The notes beneath the pieces are model-generated. The model worked only from the letters and a program-made list of their open reading frames with translations. It had not been told where the DNA came from and made no database searches. A DNA stretch of 64,000 nucleotides from JAHEEL01 sp942491345 (lineage in GTDB: Bacteria; Actinomycetota; Acidimicrobiia; Spongiisociales; UBA5794). The stretch lies in contig CALOAN010000021.1 of NCBI GenBank assembly GCA_942491345.1, forward strand, positions 248,001 to 312,000, given 5' to 3'. A program made the position numbers and the translations under genes. This document shows positions 42,458 through 50,448 of the stretch, in pieces (the stretch's first letter is position 1; each line of letters starts with the position of its first letter).

Positions 42458-42497
42458 CCAATCCCGAGGCGATCGTCGGCCGCGGGACGCTGCGTCG

Positions 42498-42998
42498 CTA
42501 GTAGTTGAGGGTGCCGGTCAAGTTCGCATTCCACGGGCTGTTGGTCAGGCACATGAGTGGGTCGCTGTCGGGATCACAGTCCTCTCGGAAGGTCAGTTCA
42601 ACGCCGTACACAACCGTTGCGGTGCCGGTGGCTTCCGCAAAGCGGCCGGTACCACCGTCGAATGTGATCGGTGAGCCATTGTCAATTTCCGGGTAGTCGT
42701 AGGTCCCGTAGAGCTCGTCCCCGTCTTCGTCGATGATCGTGACGCGCCCGTCCTCAACTATGTCGTCTTCAGGGCAGTGCGCCCAGGTTGTGGTGACCGA
42801 CCCAAGGTCGGGGTCCTCGCCGGTGGCTTCGGTCATCGTCGTGACCACCTGACACTGATCGGTGATTCCCCAGTGGACTTCGCCGGTGAACGATGTATCC
42901 AGCGCGTGGTCAGTCGCTCCACTGCATGACGAAGCTCCGAGCATTGCCAGAATCACGAGAACGATCAAAACCGGCCCGACCGACCATCGTCTCAGCAT
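42498..42998 (-). CDS. Hypothetical lipoprotein with a beta-barrel-like domain
   Basis: A 166-residue protein. The N-terminal hydrophobic segment ends in a lipobox-like LGASSC (Cys25), so it is lipid-anchored outside the membrane. The mature domain contains GSPITFDGGTGRFAEATGTATV, a motif seen in small calycin/allene-oxide-cyclase-like barrels where a GTG-F-xx-A-x-G turn is typical. Several Cys (DQCQVV, AHCPED, EDCDPD, LMCLTN) could form disulfides. It stands alone, convergent with TMEM175 and divergent from the SARP gene. Function unknown. Confidence 0.7.
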   Translation of the reverse strand: MLRRWSVGPVLIVLVILAMLGASSCSGATDHALDTSFTGEVHWGITDQCQVVTTMTEATGEDPDLGSVTTTWAHCPEDDIVEDGRVTIIDEDGDELYGTYDYPEIDNGSPITFDGGTGRFAEATGTATVVYGVELTFREDCDPDSDPLMCLTNSPWNANLTGTLNY

Positions 42999-43123
42999 GA
43001 TGGCCTCCTTTCTGTTCTTGCCAGTTCAGGACATCATCCCCGACGCCGATCCAGAAACGATCCAAGCGAGGCAATCGCGCGCTCCGTTCGATTCGGTAGG
43101 ATGCACTCGAAGGCGATCGTCAT

Positions 43124-46012
43124 ATGCGGTTCGAGATACTTGGCCCGCTGCGGGCCTTTGACGGCGATGCCGAGATCGACCTCGGTGGACCCCGGCAGCA
43201 ACGCGTCCTTGCCGTGCTCTTGGCCGCAGCGCCAGAGACCGTGAGCGTCGATCGGCTCGTTGACGAAGTGTGGGGTGACGCTCCGCCGGGTACCGCATCA
43301 CACGTCGTCCGGACATACGTGTCGAACCTCCGCAAGGCGCTCGGCGAGCGAGTCGTCTCCGATGGACAGCGCTATCGGATCAGCCTGAATGGAGACTCGA
43401 TCGATGCCGCGGAGTTCAGGCGCTCACTCGACGCTGCGCGCGCACTGTTCCCGTCCGATCCGGTTCGAGTTGCGAAGCTGCTCCGCGAAATTGCGCTTCT
43501 CTGGCGCGGTCGTCCGTTTGAGGAGCTCTCGGATGACGCCCCGCTGCTCGCCCGGAGAGCATTCGAGCTGGACGAGGAGAGAATTCAGTCAACCGAACTC
43601 CTCATGGAGGCTGAGCTTGCCCTCGGGCACCACGAGCAAGTGATCCCAAGACTCGAGGCGTTGACGAGCGAGTTTCCCCTGCGGGAGCGTCTCCACCGGG
43701 CCTTGATGGTGGCGTTGTACCGGAGCGACCGGCACGCCGAAGCTCTGCGTGTGGGTTGGCGCCTCCGGAACACACTTGTCGAGGAGCTCGGAATCGAACC
43801 TTCGGCCGAGACGCGAACGCTCGAAGACCGAATCCTTGTTCAGGATCCGATGCTCGACGTTAGCCCGCCGACGAACCTGCCGGCGTTCGTGTCGTCCTTC
43901 GTGGGGCGACGTCGTGAGATGGCTGAAGTGAGCAAGCTCCTCGACGTCGATCGGCTCGTCACGCTCGTTGGGGTTGGGGGTGTTGGCAAGACCCGCCTCG
44001 CACGCCAGGTTGCCCATGAGCTGCTGGACCGCTACCCCGACGGCGCGTGGTGGGTTGATCTTGCCGCGCTGACGCCGGGCGGGGACGCTGCAGCGAGGAC
44101 GACCGAGGTGCTGGGGCTCGCCGGCCAGCCGGGTGTTGATTCCGTTGCTCTGCTCAGCCGCTACCTGGCCCGACGCCGGATCCTCCTCGTGCTCGACAAC
44201 TGCGAGCACGTTGTCGAGGATGTCGCGCGGCTTGCAACCGACGTACTCCAAGCGGCCGACGACCTGACCGTGCTTGTCACCAGTCGTCGGCCGCTCCACG
44301 CCGCCGGGGAAGTGCGGTATGTCGTGCCTTCGATGAGTCTCCCGATGGGTGTGCTGGGCGTGTCCGACGCCGAGCGACTGTTCGTCGAGCGCGCGACCCA
44401 GGTCGATCGAGAGTTCACCGTGACCGAAGACTTCGAACGCGATATCGCCCAGATCTGCCGGGCCATGGAAGGCCTGCCCCTTGCGATCGAAATGGCGGCA
44501 GTGCACGTGAACGCGGTGAGCCCCGCCGACATCGCTCGTCGATCTGCCGCGAGCCTCGACCTTCCGAATCGAGACACAACTGCTCCAGACCGCCACCGGA
44601 GTCTTGCTGCGACAGTCGCGTGGAGTTACGACCTGCTCACACCCGAGCAACAGGTTCTCTTCGATCGCCTCTCGGTCTTCGTTGGATCCTTTGACATCCC
44701 GGCCGTCAGCGCGGTAGCAGGATGGGACCCGCTCCATTCCGCCGATGTGACGTTCGATCTCGAGACTCTGGTCGATGCATCGATGGTGACGGTCGAGCGA
44801 ACGCAAGGCGGCCAGACCCGATATCGCTTGCTCGATACCCTTCGGGCGGTCGGCCGGGAACGATTGGTGCAGCTCGGCGAGAGCAACGCGGTGGCGCTGC
44901 GCCACAGCCGTTACTTCTTGGAGATGGCACGGACGTCCGCCGACGTTTGGCTCACACCCGGCCATCCCGCGGCCGTTGCGCCGATGGCGGCTGCCCACGA
45001 CGATCTCGTCTCGGCCCTCGAATGGTCGTTGGACCATGAGTCACGAACGGCGACACTCGCTGCGGCCCCGGGATTGTGCGCCTACTGGTTCTGGCGGGGT
45101 GATCCGGCAAACGCGCATCGGTTTGGAGTCCGCATGCTCGAGGGCGCGGGAGACGCACCCTTGTCGATGCAGGCAGCGGCACACCTCAGCGTCGCGTTCG
45201 GAGCGCAGCTGATCGGGAATCTTGCCGCTTCTGCGTCAGCTTCGGCAACCGCAGTCGAGATGCTCGAACAGACCGACGCCTGGAAGCTGCTGCTGTGGGC
45301 TTGCAACGGTCAGGGACAGAGCGGCGTGTTCGTCGGAATGCCGGAACTCACCGAAGGAATGGGTCGCCAAATCCTCGAGCTGTGCGATGCCCATAGCGCA
45401 CGGTTGCCGCGTGGGTACGGGCTCGCGCTCCTTGGCGAGGCCCAGTTCTTCGGCGACGGTGACTTTGACGCAGCCCGAACGTGGATCAACGAAGCCATTC
45501 CACTGCTTCGTGAACTTGGCGACGACGCCGCGCTCAATATGTTTGCCCTCGGAATTCTGGCGTCGGTGGCGGCGCTGCAGCTCGATTTCGAGACTGCCGA
45601 ACAAGCGGCGGTGGAGGCGAGCACGCTCGGCGGTCCCGGGTGGTCGGCGACCGCGCTCATCGTCCTCGGAACCTTCGTCCTCTCCCCTCGCGGCGATGTG
45701 GACCGAGCGGAGATGGTTGTGAAGGAGGGCCTGACGCGAGTGTACGAGCGGTCCATGGAGCCCTGGGTTCGGACCGGGCTGTTCGGCCTCGGCCGCATCG
45801 CCGCCGGCCGGGGTCAATGGGAGGCGGCGGCGCGGCTGTTTGGGGGCTGCCGGCCCCACCTCCCGCCGTGGGCACAGCACCCCCGGTGGTGGAACGTCGA
45901 GCCCGTTGTCCGCGCGGCACTTGGGGAGGACCGCTACGAGGAGATTGCAGCCCGGGCCGAGAACGAGCCGCTCGATGATCTGGTCGCGTGGGCGCTCGAG
46001 CCCGTTCACTAG
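43124..46012 (+). CDS. SARP/AfsR-type regulator with BTAD and STAND ATPase domains
   Basis: A 962-residue transcriptional regulator. The winged-helix DNA-binding domain (about 1-90: MRFEILGPLRAFDGDAEIDLG, HVVRTYVSNLRKALG), the BTAD domain (about 95-240) and an NB-ARC/STAND NTPase with Walker A VGVGGVGKTRLAR (about 280-293) and ILLVLDNCEHV as Walker B are clear. TPR-like helices fill the C-terminal 400 residues. This is the AfsR/DnrI layout, activating secondary-metabolism or stress operons after nucleotide binding. No biosynthetic cluster is adjacent. It is convergent with the ABC exporter genes (9 bp between stops). Confidence 0.92.
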   Translation: MRFEILGPLRAFDGDAEIDLGGPRQQRVLAVLLAAAPETVSVDRLVDEVWGDAPPGTASHVVRTYVSNLRKALGERVVSDGQRYRISLNGDSIDAAEFRRSLDAARALFPSDPVRVAKLLREIALLWRGRPFEELSDDAPLLARRAFELDEERIQSTELLMEAELALGHHEQVIPRLEALTSEFPLRERLHRALMVALYRSDRHAEALRVGWRLRNTLVEELGIEPSAETRTLEDRILVQDPMLDVSPPTNLPAFVSSFVGRRREMAEVSKLLDVDRLVTLVGVGGVGKTRLARQVAHELLDRYPDGAWWVDLAALTPGGDAAARTTEVLGLAGQPGVDSVALLSRYLARRRILLVLDNCEHVVEDVARLATDVLQAADDLTVLVTSRRPLHAAGEVRYVVPSMSLPMGVLGVSDAERLFVERATQVDREFTVTEDFERDIAQICRAMEGLPLAIEMAAVHVNAVSPADIARRSAASLDLPNRDTTAPDRHRSLAATVAWSYDLLTPEQQVLFDRLSVFVGSFDIPAVSAVAGWDPLHSADVTFDLETLVDASMVTVERTQGGQTRYRLLDTLRAVGRERLVQLGESNAVALRHSRYFLEMARTSADVWLTPGHPAAVAPMAAAHDDLVSALEWSLDHESRTATLAAAPGLCAYWFWRGDPANAHRFGVRMLEGAGDAPLSMQAAAHLSVAFGAQLIGNLAASASASATAVEMLEQTDAWKLLLWACNGQGQSGVFVGMPELTEGMGRQILELCDAHSARLPRGYGLALLGEAQFFGDGDFDAARTWINEAIPLLRELGDDAALNMFALGILASVAALQLDFETAEQAAVEASTLGGPGWSATALIVLGTFVLSPRGDVDRAEMVVKEGLTRVYERSMEPWVRTGLFGLGRIAAGRGQWEAAARLFGGCRPHLPPWAQHPRWWNVEPVVRAALGEDRYEEIAARAENEPLDDLVAWALEPVH

Positions 46013-46021
46013 GTCGGCTTG

Positions 46022-48025
46022 CTAGCTGAAGGCGCTTGGCTCTTCGGGCAAATCCTCGAAAGCGTCGGGACCGCTGAATTGGGACTCGTAGAGAGCGGCG
46101 TACGCACCGGCGAGGTCCAGGAGTTCCTGGTGGTTGCCTTGCTCGACGATCTGGCCGTCCTCCATGACGAGGATCAGGTCTGCGTCGCGGATCGTTGAGA
46201 GTCGGTGCGCGATGACGAAGCTGGTCCGATCGGCTCGCAATGCCGACATCGCTCGCTGGACAAGCACCTCGGTCCGGGTGTCGACCGAACTCGTCGCCTC
46301 GTCGAGGATCAGCAGGGCAGGATCGGCGAGGAAGGCCCGAGCGATCGTGATGAGCTGCTTCTCACCTGCGCTGACCGTGCCACCCTCGTCGTCGATGATG
46401 GTGTCGTAGCCGTCCGGGAGGTTCGCCACGAAGCGATCAACGTAGGTGGCGCGCGCCGCCTCCAGGATTGCTGCTTCGCTTGCGTCGGGGCGGCCGTACG
46501 CGATGTTGTCGCGAATCGTGCCTTCGAAGAGCCACGTGTCCTGCAGCACCATTCCGGTCTGTGATCGGAGGGCATCGCGTCGCAACGTTGAGATGTCGAC
46601 ACCGTCGAGCGTGATGTCGCCCGAGTCGATGTTGTAGAACCGCATGATGAGGTTGACGAGCGTCGTCTTGCCGGCGCCGGTCGGTCCGACGATTGCGACG
46701 GTTTGGCCCGGGTCGACGTGGAAACTCACGTGCTCGATCAGCGGCTGGTCCTCGACGTATCGGAATGAGACGTCGTCGAACGCCACCCGACCGTGCGCAT
46801 CCGTTGGAATCTCCGCAAGGCCCTGGTCGGGGGTCTCCTCCTCGGCGTCGAGCAACTCAAAGACCCGTTCGGCGGACGCGACGCCCGACTGCAGGAGGTT
46901 GGCCATCGAAGCGATCTGCGTGACCGGCCGGGTGAACAGACGCGAGTACTGGATGAAGGCTTGCACGTCGCCGAGGCTCATCGCACCGCTGGCGACCCGA
47001 AGCCCGCCGAGCACCGCGATGATGACGTAGTTGAGGTTCCCGATGAGCATCGCGATCGGCATGATCAGCCCGGAGAGGAATTGGGCACCGAAGCTCGCCT
47101 GATACAGCTCCTCGTTTTCGACCTCGAACGTGTCCTGGACATCACTTTGGCGACCGAACACCTTCACCAGGGCGTGGCCGGTGAACGCCTCCTCGATCTG
47201 GGCGTTGAGCTGGCCGGTGCGGCGCCACTGGGTGATGAACTTCGTCTGGGATCGCTTCATCACGGTCCCAGCGATGATGACGGTGAGGGGGATTGTCACG
47301 ACCGCGATCAGCGCGAGGACCCACGAGATCGACAGCATCATGGCGAAAACGAACACCACGGTGAGCACGGAGGTCAGCAGCTGGCTCATCGTCTGCTGGA
47401 GGCTCTGCGAGACGTTGTCGATGTCGTTGGTGACGCGGCTGAGCAGTTCGCCGCGCGGCACCCGGTCGAAGTAACTCAGCGGCATGTGATTGATCTTGTC
47501 CTCGACCTCGGACCGCATCCGCAACACCGTGTGCTGAACCACGTCGTTGAGGAAGTAGGCCTGGAGGAATCCGAGGAGTGCGGAGAGCCCGTAGATGATC
47601 AGAGCGAGGATGAGGGTGTTGCGCAGCGCAGTGAAGTCGATGCCGACACCAGGAATCAGGTCGACACCGCTCAACATGTCGGCGAGCTGGTCCTGGCCCT
47701 GCGCTCTGACCGAGTCGATCGCCTGCGCCTTTGTCATGCCTTCTGGGAGGAATCCCCCGACTACACCGGAGAAGATGATGTCGGTTGCCCGTCCGAGGAT
47801 TCTCGGCCCGAGCGAGGTGAGCGCCACGCTGACGATTGCAGCCGTAACCACGGCGATCACCTTGGCCCGTTCGGGGCGAAGTCGCCTTCCGAGTCGCTTG
47901 ATGGATGGGCCGAAGGCGAGCGGCTTCTGGCCGACCATTCCGCCGCCGAATGGGCCGCCGTGGCCCGGACCGCCCTGGCCCTTGATCCGCTCGGTCTCCT
48001 TCATGGTGGTGTGCTGCGACGTCAT
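46022..48025 (-). CDS. ABC exporter half-transporter B (catalytic NBD)
   Basis: A 667-residue type IV ABC exporter subunit: a Gly-rich cytoplasmic N-terminus (KGQGGPGHGGPFGGG), six TM helices (about 55-370), and an NBD with Walker A GPTGAGKTTLVNLI, signature VSAGEKQLITIARAF and Walker B LLILDEATSSVD with a catalytic Glu. The signature is degenerate (SAGEKQ for SGGQ). It overlaps its partner gene by 4 bp (48022-48025). The complementary defect in the partner indicates a heterodimer with one active and one degenerate ATP site, as in TM287/288 and BmrCD. Likely a drug or lipid exporter. Confidence 0.93.
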   Translation of the reverse strand: MTSQHTTMKETERIKGQGGPGHGGPFGGGMVGQKPLAFGPSIKRLGRRLRPERAKVIAVVTAAIVSVALTSLGPRILGRATDIIFSGVVGGFLPEGMTKAQAIDSVRAQGQDQLADMLSGVDLIPGVGIDFTALRNTLILALIIYGLSALLGFLQAYFLNDVVQHTVLRMRSEVEDKINHMPLSYFDRVPRGELLSRVTNDIDNVSQSLQQTMSQLLTSVLTVVFVFAMMLSISWVLALIAVVTIPLTVIIAGTVMKRSQTKFITQWRRTGQLNAQIEEAFTGHALVKVFGRQSDVQDTFEVENEELYQASFGAQFLSGLIMPIAMLIGNLNYVIIAVLGGLRVASGAMSLGDVQAFIQYSRLFTRPVTQIASMANLLQSGVASAERVFELLDAEEETPDQGLAEIPTDAHGRVAFDDVSFRYVEDQPLIEHVSFHVDPGQTVAIVGPTGAGKTTLVNLIMRFYNIDSGDITLDGVDISTLRRDALRSQTGMVLQDTWLFEGTIRDNIAYGRPDASEAAILEAARATYVDRFVANLPDGYDTIIDDEGGTVSAGEKQLITIARAFLADPALLILDEATSSVDTRTEVLVQRAMSALRADRTSFVIAHRLSTIRDADLILVMEDGQIVEQGNHQELLDLAGAYAALYESQFSGPDAFEDLPEEPSAFS

Positions 48026-49752
48026 GATGCTTCCACCGCCATCTGGGAATCGACGATTTCCGCGTACGCGCCACAGGTCTCCAGAAGCTCATCATGCGTG
48101 CCGAGGCCGACGATGCCGCCGTCCTCGAGCACCACGATCTGGTCGGCATCGATGATCGTCGCCACTCGTTGTGCCACGATGATCACCGTTGCGTCCGCGG
48201 TCACGCCGGCGAGGGCGTGACGGAGGCGAGCATCGGTGGCCACATCGAGGGCTGAGAACGAGTCATCGAACAGGTAGATCTCCGGCCGGCGAATGAGTGC
48301 CCGAGCGATAGCGAGGCGCTGGCGTTGGCCACCGGAAACGTTGGTGCCGCCTTGGGAGATCGGCGAATTGAGGCCCTCGGGCATCGCCTCGACGAACTCT
48401 CGAGCCTGTGCGATCTCGAGGGCCTCCCACATCTCCTCGTCGGTGGCGTCCGGCTTGCCGTATCGAAGGTTCGAGGCAACGGTGCCCGAGAACAGATAGA
48501 CCCTTTGCGGGACCAGGCCGATCCTGTTCCACAGTGTGTCGGGATCGATCTGCCGCACATCGACGCCGTCGACGAGAACACGGCCGTCCGTGGCGTCGAA
48601 GAGCCGAGGGATCAGGTTGACGAGGGTTGTCTTGCCCGCACCGGTCGACCCGATGACGGCCGTCGTCTGCCCTGGATGCGCCGTGAACGTGATGCCGCTC
48701 AGCACGGGATGGCTGGCGCCCGGATAGCGGAATCCGACATCTTCGAACTCGAGGGTGCTGTGGCTGACGAGTTCGGTGATCCCGTCGGTGGGCGGAACGA
48801 CGGATGGATCGGTCTCGAGTACCTCACCGATTCGGTCAGCAGAGACCGATGCGCGGGGGAGGAGCATGAGCATGAAGGTCGACATCATCACGGCCATGAG
48901 AATCTGGATGAGATAGGACAGGAACGCGGTGAGCGATCCAATCTGCATGGCGCCGGCGTCCACGCGGAGACCACCGAACCACAACACGGCGACGCTCGAG
49001 AAGTTCATCACCACCATCACCGCCGGGAAGATCGCAGCCATCCAGCGTCCGACGGTGATCGACACGTTGGTGAGGTCGGTGTTGGCCGCCCCAAATCGCT
49101 CGGTCTCGATCGGCTCACGAACGAACGCACGGACAACGCGGATACCGGTGATCTGCTCGCGCAGCACCTTGTTCACGGTGTCGAGGCGCCGTTGCATGAG
49201 GCGGAATCCGGGGACCATGTGCGACAAGAGGAACGCGATGATCACGACGAGCACCACGACGGTGACGGCGATGAGCCACGCAAGCCCGATGTCCTCTCGC
49301 AGCGCCATGAAGATGCCGCCGACCATCATGATTGGTGCCGCGATCAGCATCGTGAAGGTGGTGAGCACCAGCATCTGAACTTGTTGCACGTCGTTGGTGT
49401 TCCGGGTGAGGAGTGACGGCGCCCCGAATCGGGCCATCTCACGACTCGAGAACTCGATCACCCGATGGAAGATCGCCGACCGCACGTCTCTGCCGAACGC
49501 CATTGCCGTCCGGGCTCCGAAGTAGACGGCGGTGATGGTGCTGACAGCCTGGATCAGGGAAACGAAGAGCATCCATGATCCGACGCGAAGGATGTAGTCG
49601 GTGTCCCCGCGCACGACGCCGTTGTCGATGAGGTCTGCGTTGAGGCTTGGCAGGTAGAGCGCGGCGATCGTGCCGATCGTCTGGAGCACGACCACGATCA
49701 CGATCTCACGTGTGTACGGCTTGAGGTATCGGCGGAGGATCTGGACCAGCAT
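48022..49752 (-). CDS. ABC exporter half-transporter A (degenerate NBD)
   Basis: A 576-residue ABC exporter subunit with six TM helices (about 15-300) and an NBD: Walker A GSTGAGKTTLVNLI, normal signature NVSGGQRQRLAIARAL, and Walker B YLFDDSFSALD, where the catalytic Glu is Asp. Its own Walker B and the partner's altered signature make up the same non-hydrolytic site. The ATG at 49752 overlaps the TetR stop (TGATG), so regulator and both transporter genes form one operon. Confidence 0.93.
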   Translation of the reverse strand: MLVQILRRYLKPYTREIVIVVVLQTIGTIAALYLPSLNADLIDNGVVRGDTDYILRVGSWMLFVSLIQAVSTITAVYFGARTAMAFGRDVRSAIFHRVIEFSSREMARFGAPSLLTRNTNDVQQVQMLVLTTFTMLIAAPIMMVGGIFMALREDIGLAWLIAVTVVVLVVIIAFLLSHMVPGFRLMQRRLDTVNKVLREQITGIRVVRAFVREPIETERFGAANTDLTNVSITVGRWMAAIFPAVMVVMNFSSVAVLWFGGLRVDAGAMQIGSLTAFLSYLIQILMAVMMSTFMLMLLPRASVSADRIGEVLETDPSVVPPTDGITELVSHSTLEFEDVGFRYPGASHPVLSGITFTAHPGQTTAVIGSTGAGKTTLVNLIPRLFDATDGRVLVDGVDVRQIDPDTLWNRIGLVPQRVYLFSGTVASNLRYGKPDATDEEMWEALEIAQAREFVEAMPEGLNSPISQGGTNVSGGQRQRLAIARALIRRPEIYLFDDSFSALDVATDARLRHALAGVTADATVIIVAQRVATIIDADQIVVLEDGGIVGLGTHDELLETCGAYAEIVDSQMAVEAS

Positions 49753-50366
49753 CAGTCGGTGCTGTTCTTCGTCGGCGTAGCGATTCCGTTCATCAGCACC
49801 TCGACGCTTTCCTGAATCGACGGCTTTTCGTCGGATGAGATCAGAGGATGTGCCGTGGCGAAGACGAATCCCCGGAACGCAATCGCCGCCTGATGTGGAC
49901 TGACGCGGATCTCGTTGCGGTTCCGTTCGAACAGTGTGGTCAGCGCGCGGAGGATTGCGGTGTTCGCGTCCATGACGTATTGGCGGGCGCCCGACGGGGG
50001 GCCGCCGGCGTGCGAACCCGATGCCCGAAGCACTCCGATGAGGGCGGCGACCCGTTCCGAGCGTTCCACGAGGATGCGTGCTGCGGTTTCGAGTTGGTTG
50101 GCGAGAGGTGTCGTCGGGGGAATCGCCGCGATGGCCTGCTGGATCTGATCCGGGTCCATGCCGGCTTTGACGGCTTCGTGAATCACCGATGACTTGTCGG
50201 GAAAGACACGAAAGATGGTCCCTTCGGCGATACCGGCCGCTTCGGCCATCTCGCGCGTGGTGACGGCAGGTCCCTTCTCCAAGAAGAGGGGGATCACTGC
50301 CTCGACGATCGCCCGACGACGGTCGTCGGCCGGGAGCGGTTCTGCACGTTCATGTCGTGTGGGCAC
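49752..50366 (-). CDS. TetR-family repressor of the ABC exporter operon
   Basis: A 204-residue regulator from GTG 50366. The helix-turn-helix (about 16-60) reads RRRAIVEAVIPLFLEKGPAVTTREMAEAAGIAEGTIFRVFPDKSSVIHEA. The upstream in-frame extension to 50564 crosses the operator and is rejected. It is the first gene of the operon with both ABC genes, coupled by TGATG. A 24-bp perfect palindrome begins 12 bp before the start codon, so the protein very likely represses its own operon, with relief by an exported compound. Confidence 0.93.
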   Translation of the reverse strand: MPTRHERAEPLPADDRRRAIVEAVIPLFLEKGPAVTTREMAEAAGIAEGTIFRVFPDKSSVIHEAVKAGMDPDQIQQAIAAIPPTTPLANQLETAARILVERSERVAALIGVLRASGSHAGGPPSGARQYVMDANTAILRALTTLFERNRNEIRVSPHQAAIAFRGFVFATAHPLISSDEKPSIQESVEVLMNGIATPTKNSTD

Positions 50367-50377
50367 GACGACAGCAT

Positions 50378-50401
50378 AGCTGAGTGAGCGCTCACTCAGC
50401 T
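50378..50401. promoter_or_regulatory. 24-bp perfect palindromic TetR operator
   Basis: The half-site AGCTGAGTGAGC is followed directly by its exact reverse complement, with no spacer. The TGAGTGA...TCACTCA core is common in TetR-family operators. It lies 12 bp upstream of the TetR GTG (50366), where it would block or overlap the promoter. It lies between the aceE 3' end and the exporter operon. Confidence 0.85.
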
Positions 50402-50448
50402 CGGTCGAGGTGACCGGGGGGATGCCCCAGATTCCCGAGGAGCCTCGC

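Noticed and set aside
43589..45037. A 482-residue minus-strand open frame
   Set aside because: Antisense to the SARP/STAND regulator with all domain motifs on the plus strand.
46793..48220. A 475-residue plus-strand open frame
   Set aside because: Fully antisense to the two ABC exporter genes, which have clear motifs; the composition (Asp/Glu/Arg-rich, few hydrophobics) is typical of high-GC shadow frames.
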